Assembly: GCA_020073645.1 (NCBI GenBank)
Contig: JAIQET010000021.1
Coordinates: 1 to 60,453, forward strand
DNA from: Terriglobia bacterium
Lineage (GTDB): Bacteria; Acidobacteriota; Terriglobia; Terriglobales; Acidobacteriaceae
Length of the DNA: 60,453 bases
Reading direction: 5' to 3'
The notes under the pieces were generated by a model, which was not told the DNA's origin, did not search any database, and worked only from the letters and a program-made list of their open reading frames with translations. Below, in pieces: positions 55,455 to 60,453 of the stretch (position 1 is its first letter; every line of letters begins with the position of its first letter). Both the position numbers and the translations under genes were made by a program.

Positions 55455-57464
55455 TTACTGTCCGCCGGCGGTCTTCAACCGCTCGGCTTCCGTCCGCTCC
55501 CGCTGGGCGTTTATCTTCTGCCCGAGACGCTCGTAGGCCTCAGCCAGGTACAGGTGAGCCTCGACCGAGTTGGGTTGAAGTCTGGCGGCCCTCTTCAGAT
55601 TGGGCAAGCCGGCGGCGGGTTTTCCTCGGAATGTGAGGATCCTGCCGAGCAAGAGGTTTCCGCGAAAATTATTTGGATCGAGTTCGACGGTGGTCTGCAG
55701 TTCCTTCTGGGAATCAGCCATGTGATCCATGCGTGCGTAGGCTGCCGCCAGAGAAAAATGCAGGGCGGCCCACTTGGGAGCCTTGGCAATCGCGGCTTGG
55801 AACTCGGGGACCGAGCTCTCGTAGTCCCCGGTTTCAAACAGCGCCAGGCCCAACTCGTAGCGGGTCATCATTTGATCCGGGCGCATCTCCGCCGCCTTGC
55901 GTAGAATAGGCAAAGCTTTTTCATACTCCTTCAGCCAGCTCAAAGCCGTTCCCAACTGCACGTAGGCAACGGGGATCGGATCCCTGGCGAGCACCTGCTC
56001 CAGTTTCGAGGCGGCTTCTCGGTACCTCATTTCTTCGACATCCAGCATGCCATCATGCAGGAGATTTACGATTTCGACATTATCCTTGGGATCGGCACCC
56101 GTGTCCTTGATTCCCTTGGGCACACTTACATCATCGCCAGAGGCCACGTATCCCAAAGCGCTCAGTTTTTCCAGTGCCTGCGGGTCCACGGCTTGGCTGG
56201 CAGCAGTCGTCGAACTGCTTGTCCTCTGCCGAAATGCGTCGACCTGCGTTTTCAAGGTCTGCGCAACGGCAGGCGCATGGACCGAGATGTCATGATCTGC
56301 GTGCGGATCCGTCGCCTGGTCATACAGTTCGCTGCGCGGCGCTTCGATGAAGAGATACTTGCTGGTTCGCCAGGCGCGCAGCGAACTCCAGCCAAACGCT
56401 TTTCGCGGATAATCGCTCTCCGAGTACACCGGGCGATCAACAGCGGCAGCTTCCGTGCCGCCAACGGGGGGCTGCATCATCGTCAACAAGGACTGCCCTT
56501 GCATGCCGCTGGGCACGGGGAGCCCGGCGATTTGCAGAATCGTCGGGGCCACATCTACCAGCCCCACGCGGCTGTCTATCCGCTTCCCGGCAAAGCGTTC
56601 GGCGGGCATCTTCATGAGCAGCGGGACGTGCATGGTCTCGTCATAAAGAAAAACACCGTGAGCGGTCTCGCCATGCTCACCCAAGCCTTCGCCGTGATCG
56701 GCCATTACGGCGATCATCGCTCCCTCGTATAGCCCGCGCTCACGTAGCTCAGTCAAGAACTTGCCCACGGCAGAATCCGTGTATGCGATTTCGCCATCGT
56801 AGGGCTGAGCAGAGAAACGACTCTTGAAGGGCTCAGGAGGATCGTAAGGATCATGCGCGTCATAGAAATGCAACCACACAAAGAACGGCCCCCGGGGATG
56901 CTTGTCTAACCATGCCAGCGCATGCGCTACTACTTCGGTGGCGCGCCGCTCGATGGTGGCATAGCGATCCTGTCCCGGCAGTCGGGTGTGAAAACCAGCA
57001 TCGTAGGTATCAAAACCGCGGTCGAACCCCGGAGCCGCTCCCTCGATGGGGTCAAGGATCAGCGAGCTTACAAATGCCGCGGTGTGATAGCCGCGGGTAT
57101 GCAAGATCTGGGGCAGATCGGGTACGTCCTTGGGAAGTGTGACCCCGAAATCATTCACCTGATTGAATTGCGGATAGGTCCCGGTGAGGATGGTGGCGTG
57201 GGAAGGAGGGGTAAGTGGTACCTGGGAAAAGGCGCGGCCAAAAACCACGCTTCGCCTCCCCAACTCGTCCAGGTTGGGGGTCAAGCCTCGCTGCGAGCCC
57301 AGAAAGCCCATGCGGTCCGCACGGGTCGTATCCAAAGTAATCAGGATAATGTTCGGCCGGGGAGTACTCCCGGGCTGAGATTTTGGCTTCGGGCTTGGGG
57401 GAATTTCGGCGCCGGCAAATTGTGCCAGTAACACCAAACACATTAACCAGCGGAAGCCCCACAT
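55455..57464 (-). CDS. Exported sulfatase-like TPR protein (paralogue)
   Basis: 669 aa; convergent with the preceding gene (7 nt apart). Signal peptide about residues 1-19. N-domain: NIILITLDTTRADRMG (about 38-53), PLTPPSHATILTGTYP (Thr replaces the FGly Cys, as in its paralogue), VMADHGEGLGEHGETAH (part) and QGQSLLTMMQP. C-terminal TPR units (about 480-650; EMRYREAASKLEQVL, YEKALPILRKAAEMRPDQ, part). The pair differ mainly by a longer linker and a fuller TPR array here. The likely location is the periplasm. Function unknown; Thr nucleophile suggests phospho rather than sulfo substrates. Confidence 0.85.
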   Translation of the reverse strand: MWGFRWLMCLVLLAQFAGAEIPPSPKPKSQPGSTPRPNIILITLDTTRADRMGFLGSQRGLTPNLDELGRRSVVFGRAFSQVPLTPPSHATILTGTYPQFNQVNDFGVTLPKDVPDLPQILHTRGYHTAAFVSSLILDPIEGAAPGFDRGFDTYDAGFHTRLPGQDRYATIERRATEVVAHALAWLDKHPRGPFFVWLHFYDAHDPYDPPEPFKSRFSAQPYDGEIAYTDSAVGKFLTELRERGLYEGAMIAVMADHGEGLGEHGETAHGVFLYDETMHVPLLMKMPAERFAGKRIDSRVGLVDVAPTILQIAGLPVPSGMQGQSLLTMMQPPVGGTEAAAVDRPVYSESDYPRKAFGWSSLRAWRTSKYLFIEAPRSELYDQATDPHADHDISVHAPAVAQTLKTQVDAFRQRTSSSTTAASQAVDPQALEKLSALGYVASGDDVSVPKGIKDTGADPKDNVEIVNLLHDGMLDVEEMRYREAASKLEQVLARDPIPVAYVQLGTALSWLKEYEKALPILRKAAEMRPDQMMTRYELGLALFETGDYESSVPEFQAAIAKAPKWAALHFSLAAAYARMDHMADSQKELQTTVELDPNNFRGNLLLGRILTFRGKPAAGLPNLKRAARLQPNSVEAHLYLAEAYERLGQKINAQRERTEAERLKTAGGQ

Positions 57465-57540
57465 AGGATGCAGGGAAAGTCTATCACACGCAGAGGCTTA
57501 ACTTTCTCCTCACCGATGTGCGTGCCGCTGAGCATGTGGA

Positions 57541-57572
57541 GAAAAACTCAGGCCGGCCTTGCGGCCGGCCTG
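57541..57572 (-). terminator. Intrinsic terminator of the TonB-dependent receptor
   Basis: A perfect 10-bp stem CAGGCCGGCC / GGCCGGCCTG with a 4-nt loop (57549-57572), followed on the minus strand by GAGTTTTTC. It lies about 25 nt beyond the stop at 57598. Confidence 0.85.
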
Positions 57573-57597
57573 AAGAGTGTTTCAGCTTTCGCCGTGC

Positions 57598-60453
57598 TTA
57601 GAAATCAAAACGCAGCGCGAGCTGGGTGACCCGGGCGCCACCCGCGCCAGGGGCTAACGTTGACGTCGAAAGGCCGAAGTTGCTGTTGTTTATGTCACCA
57701 TTCGGCAAGTTAAAGTTCGTACGGTTGAACAGGTTGAAGAAGTTCGCCTGGAACTGAATCGCAGCGCTCTCCGTGATTTTGAACTTCTTGGCAACGCCGA
57801 AGTCGACGTTCTGGAAGCTCGGACCGATCAACGGGTTGCGGTTCGACTGTCCCACGGCCTGCCCTTCGCACCACCTCCCGTCGTTCACGCTCGCCGGGCA
57901 CACCGTCGGAGCGAACAGCGTGGTGTCGAAGAAACCGTTGGCAGCACTGCCCCCGGTAAGCGCATGGGTAATGCTGCCCGTTCCGATGTAGCTGATACGG
58001 TCGTTGAAGGTGCCGTTCCTGTTCAGATCGTAGCTGGTGCTGCTGTCCGTCAAGGAGAACGGTACTCCTCCTTGCAGGGTTGCGATGCCTGAGGTGCTCC
58101 AGCCCCCCAGCCAGCGGTTGCCCTTGAATAACGGCAGATCATAGTTGAAGCTGAACACGAAGCGGTGCTTCACGTTGAAGTCCGCCGGACCGTAATCCAG
58201 ATGCGTGTTCAAGCTGTCGCTGGGATTCAGGTTGGCCGCTACTCCACGGGGCGTGAACGCGTCGCTGATCTGGTCCAGCGCCTTGGCGTAGGTGTAGTTG
58301 GCATCGAGCTGCAAACCATGCGAGTAGTTCTTGCGCAGTGTCACCTGCAACGCATTGTAGTTGGAGGCGAACCCGTTGGTGCGCAGGTTGATGTTGTTGA
58401 CCAAGGGGTTCGGCCGGGCGGAACTGAATCCCGCGCCGCTGCGACCGGGGAACGTGTTGAGGTTGATAATCCCCAGCAGCTTACGACCCCAGGTGCCGAC
58501 GTAGTTCGTCTCCAGCACGAAGTCTTTCATAAATTCGTATTGGAAACCGAAGTTGGCCTGCTCGTAATACGCCGTGACCAGGTTCTGGTCAATGGCGCGC
58601 GGTGAGGTCTTCGGCAACACCGGCAGGATGGTCGGGTCGTTGAAAGCAGCCTGGTTGTTGAACGGGACAGCGTAGACGCCCGGGGTTTCGATTCCTCCCC
58701 CAGGTACACCGTTGATGAAAGCCCCAAAGTTGCAGAAGCAGAAGAACGGTGGGTTGAACCGGATGTTCTCGAAGATGTTGTTATACATCCGGTCATAGGC
58801 GACCCCGGCTCCGCCACGAATCACCAGCTTCTGGTTGCCGAAGGTGTCGTAGGCGAAACCAAAGCGCGGCCCCCAGTTATTGGTGTCCTTGTGCCAGATA
58901 TCGCTGTTTTTCACTTGCAGGGTGCCCGTGGCGAACGACGCCAGTGCCGGGTTGCCGACCGGCAGGAACGGGTTGGTACAAGGCGCAGGCGGCGTGCCGC
59001 ACAGGATCGGAGTGAGCGGAGCACCCGTATAGAAGTTCGAGTCGATGTTGGGTTGGAAGTTGTGTGGCGGACCGAAATACTCCCAGCGCACGCCCAGATT
59101 CAAGGTCAAGCGCGGGAGAATGCGCCAGTCGTCCTGGAAGTAAGCCGCAACTTCATTGGCACGAAAACCACGGACGCTATTCGGACGCGTAGCTGGATGC
59201 TTGGTCGGATCGATCGCCGCCTCAGCGTAGAACCAGGACCCGTAGTAGGCATAAGGCTCACCGACCAGGTTGGTAAACACGGCTGCATCGGCGTTGTCAT
59301 TAAACCTCATGTCCGTGACCAGGTCCTGGACGGTGTAAGCAGCAAAGTTGCCGAAGTGATCGGCTTCGAAATCGCTGCCGTTGCGCGTGCGGCGGTACTC
59401 CGCCCCGCTCTTGAAGTTGTGTTTGCCCTTGGTCACCGAAAGGTCGTCCTTGTAGACGAATTCGTTCTCGATGAAGAACTGGGGCAAGTTGCTGGCATTC
59501 CCGAAGCCCTCGCCCAAGGGGTCAAACGCGGTGAACAGGGCAGGAATACCCCCAGCAAAGGCGCTGGGATCAGCCGGGAAGAGAGCCGTGTGACGGACGT
59601 AGGACATGCGGGCCTGATTCAGGACAGTTGGGCTGAAGGTGTGGGACCAGGTGACGCCCGCATTCTGGGCACGCCCGTGCACCGAGATGTCCGGACCGAT
59701 GAAGCTCTGGCCGCCCCCAAAAGCCGTGGTTTCGTCAGCGTTGTCATACAAATACGCCACGTTAATCTGGTCGTTGTTGCCCAGTTTATGGTCGAACTTA
59801 ACTGAGTAACGCGTCTGATCCAGCTTGTCGGGTTGCGCTATGGTCTGCAGCCCCATGACCGGAACGGGATAGGTCACCCCCGCGAATGGCACGGTTGAAT
59901 CATTTGCGTTGGGACCATCCCACGGACCGAAGCCGTTGAAGACGAGACCGCTGCTCGGGCAACTGGCGGAGCCTGGAACACAGAGCGGAAACCTCGACGC
60001 CTGTGATGAAAGCAAATTCTGGAAGATCGGTCCCAGCGTAGCAGACTGCGCGAACGCGCCCGGACAAGGCGCAGCTACTACACCCGCTCCGGCCCCGAAA
60101 TGCGCATCATAGAGTGCCGGGTTGTTGCAAATGCCGCCTGGATCGTTCTCGACGAAGTTCTCGAACTCCCCGGTGTTGACGAAATTCAGGAAATCCGGCG
60201 TCACAGTATCAGCGGTCAGCGGAGTCCCCTGGCGCCGGCGATGGATCTCGGTCGTGAAGTAGAAAAAGGTCTTGTCCTTCACGATAGGGCCACCCACCGA
60301 TCCGCCGAACTGGTTGCGCACCAGTGCGTCTTTGGTGCCGGAGCGATTGGAGAAGAAGCTATTGGCGGCCAACGCTTGGATGCGGTTGTATTCGAACAGG
60401 GAACCGTGCCACTGGTTGGTGCCGCTCTTGAGCACGGTGTCGGTCACGAACCC
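57598..60453 (-). CDS. Oar-like TonB-dependent receptor / outer-membrane protein, 5' end beyond window
   Basis: At least 952 residues; the frame is open to the right edge (GFVTDTVLKSGTNQWHG at the window border), so the true start and any carboxypeptidase-regulatory or plug domain lie outside. VLKSGTNQWHGSLFEY and FGGSVGGPIVKDKTFFYF are plug and first barrel strands of the Oar/TonB_dep_Rec family found in many copies in acidobacteria. The rest shows alternating aromatic beta strands of a large barrel, with C-terminal ...ALRFDF ending in Phe, the BAM recognition signal. Substrate unknown. A terminator follows at 57541-57572. Confidence 0.9.
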   Translation of the reverse strand, partial: GFVTDTVLKSGTNQWHGSLFEYNRIQALAANSFFSNRSGTKDALVRNQFGGSVGGPIVKDKTFFYFTTEIHRRRQGTPLTADTVTPDFLNFVNTGEFENFVENDPGGICNNPALYDAHFGAGAGVVAAPCPGAFAQSATLGPIFQNLLSSQASRFPLCVPGSASCPSSGLVFNGFGPWDGPNANDSTVPFAGVTYPVPVMGLQTIAQPDKLDQTRYSVKFDHKLGNNDQINVAYLYDNADETTAFGGGQSFIGPDISVHGRAQNAGVTWSHTFSPTVLNQARMSYVRHTALFPADPSAFAGGIPALFTAFDPLGEGFGNASNLPQFFIENEFVYKDDLSVTKGKHNFKSGAEYRRTRNGSDFEADHFGNFAAYTVQDLVTDMRFNDNADAAVFTNLVGEPYAYYGSWFYAEAAIDPTKHPATRPNSVRGFRANEVAAYFQDDWRILPRLTLNLGVRWEYFGPPHNFQPNIDSNFYTGAPLTPILCGTPPAPCTNPFLPVGNPALASFATGTLQVKNSDIWHKDTNNWGPRFGFAYDTFGNQKLVIRGGAGVAYDRMYNNIFENIRFNPPFFCFCNFGAFINGVPGGGIETPGVYAVPFNNQAAFNDPTILPVLPKTSPRAIDQNLVTAYYEQANFGFQYEFMKDFVLETNYVGTWGRKLLGIINLNTFPGRSGAGFSSARPNPLVNNINLRTNGFASNYNALQVTLRKNYSHGLQLDANYTYAKALDQISDAFTPRGVAANLNPSDSLNTHLDYGPADFNVKHRFVFSFNYDLPLFKGNRWLGGWSTSGIATLQGGVPFSLTDSSTSYDLNRNGTFNDRISYIGTGSITHALTGGSAANGFFDTTLFAPTVCPASVNDGRWCEGQAVGQSNRNPLIGPSFQNVDFGVAKKFKITESAAIQFQANFFNLFNRTNFNLPNGDINNSNFGLSTSTLAPGAGGARVTQLALRFDF

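Overview
The window reads as chromosomal DNA of an acidobacterium (Acidobacteriota, most likely Terriglobia/Koribacter-like). This is inferred from gene content: a PadR plus ADOP-type orphan permease pair, a large Oar-like TonB-dependent outer-membrane protein, a split F1 ATP synthase operon with two b subunits, many Sec-exported conserved hypotheticals, high GC, and intergenic spacers full of short repeats. I see no rRNA, tRNA, CRISPR array, phage or insertion sequence. Both edges cut genes: a methyltransferase on the left and a TonB-dependent receptor on the right.

Layout. 0-8 kb: methyltransferase end, exported metallo-beta-lactamase-fold hydrolase, MFS exporter, fabI, then a minus-strand run of nnr (NAD(P)HX repair), a PilZ protein, tsaE, and a K+ channel with RCK domains. 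8-15 kb: two APC amino-acid permeases, thiE, and pepP-accB-accC (fatty acid synthesis). 15-22 kb: two small plus-strand genes, one behind a possible structured leader RNA, then the type IV pilus assembly operon (HTH-pilM-pilN-pilO-pilP-pilQ) with a promoter in front and a terminator behind. 22-29 kb: exported alpha/beta hydrolase, PadR/ADOP operon with a palindromic operator, cytochrome P460, a saccharopine-dehydrogenase-like enzyme and DoxX. 29-35 kb: fused E1 alpha/beta 2-oxoacid dehydrogenase, HAD phosphatase, a transglutaminase-like conserved protein, a cupin and an exported hypothetical. 35-42 kb: F1 operon b'-b-delta-alpha-gamma-beta-epsilon, without subunits a and c. 42-47 kb: two polytopic glycosyltransferases, hflX and hfq. 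47-57 kb: a PuuD-like membrane protein, then a cluster of four alkaline-phosphatase-superfamily enzymes (two type I phosphodiesterase paralogues, two sulfatase-like TPR proteins) with a three-TM membrane protein and a 69-aa RHH-like protein. 57-60 kb: TonB-dependent receptor.

Two things stand out beyond ordinary annotation. First, at least eleven intergenic spacers carry exact 7-nt-period, sequence-diverse tandem repeats. Several are arranged as inverted pairs that can form long hairpins, and they often abut start or stop codons of genes lacking a Shine-Dalgarno. A second, REP/BIME-like palindrome family is also present, and one composite copy lies inside the 5' coding end of a phosphodiesterase. 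Second, the 48-57.5 kb phosphodiesterase/sulfatase-like cluster has features that argue against ordinary sulfatases (Thr in place of the formylglycine Cys, paralogues predicted on opposite sides of the membrane). It may be an envelope head-group modification or turnover system.
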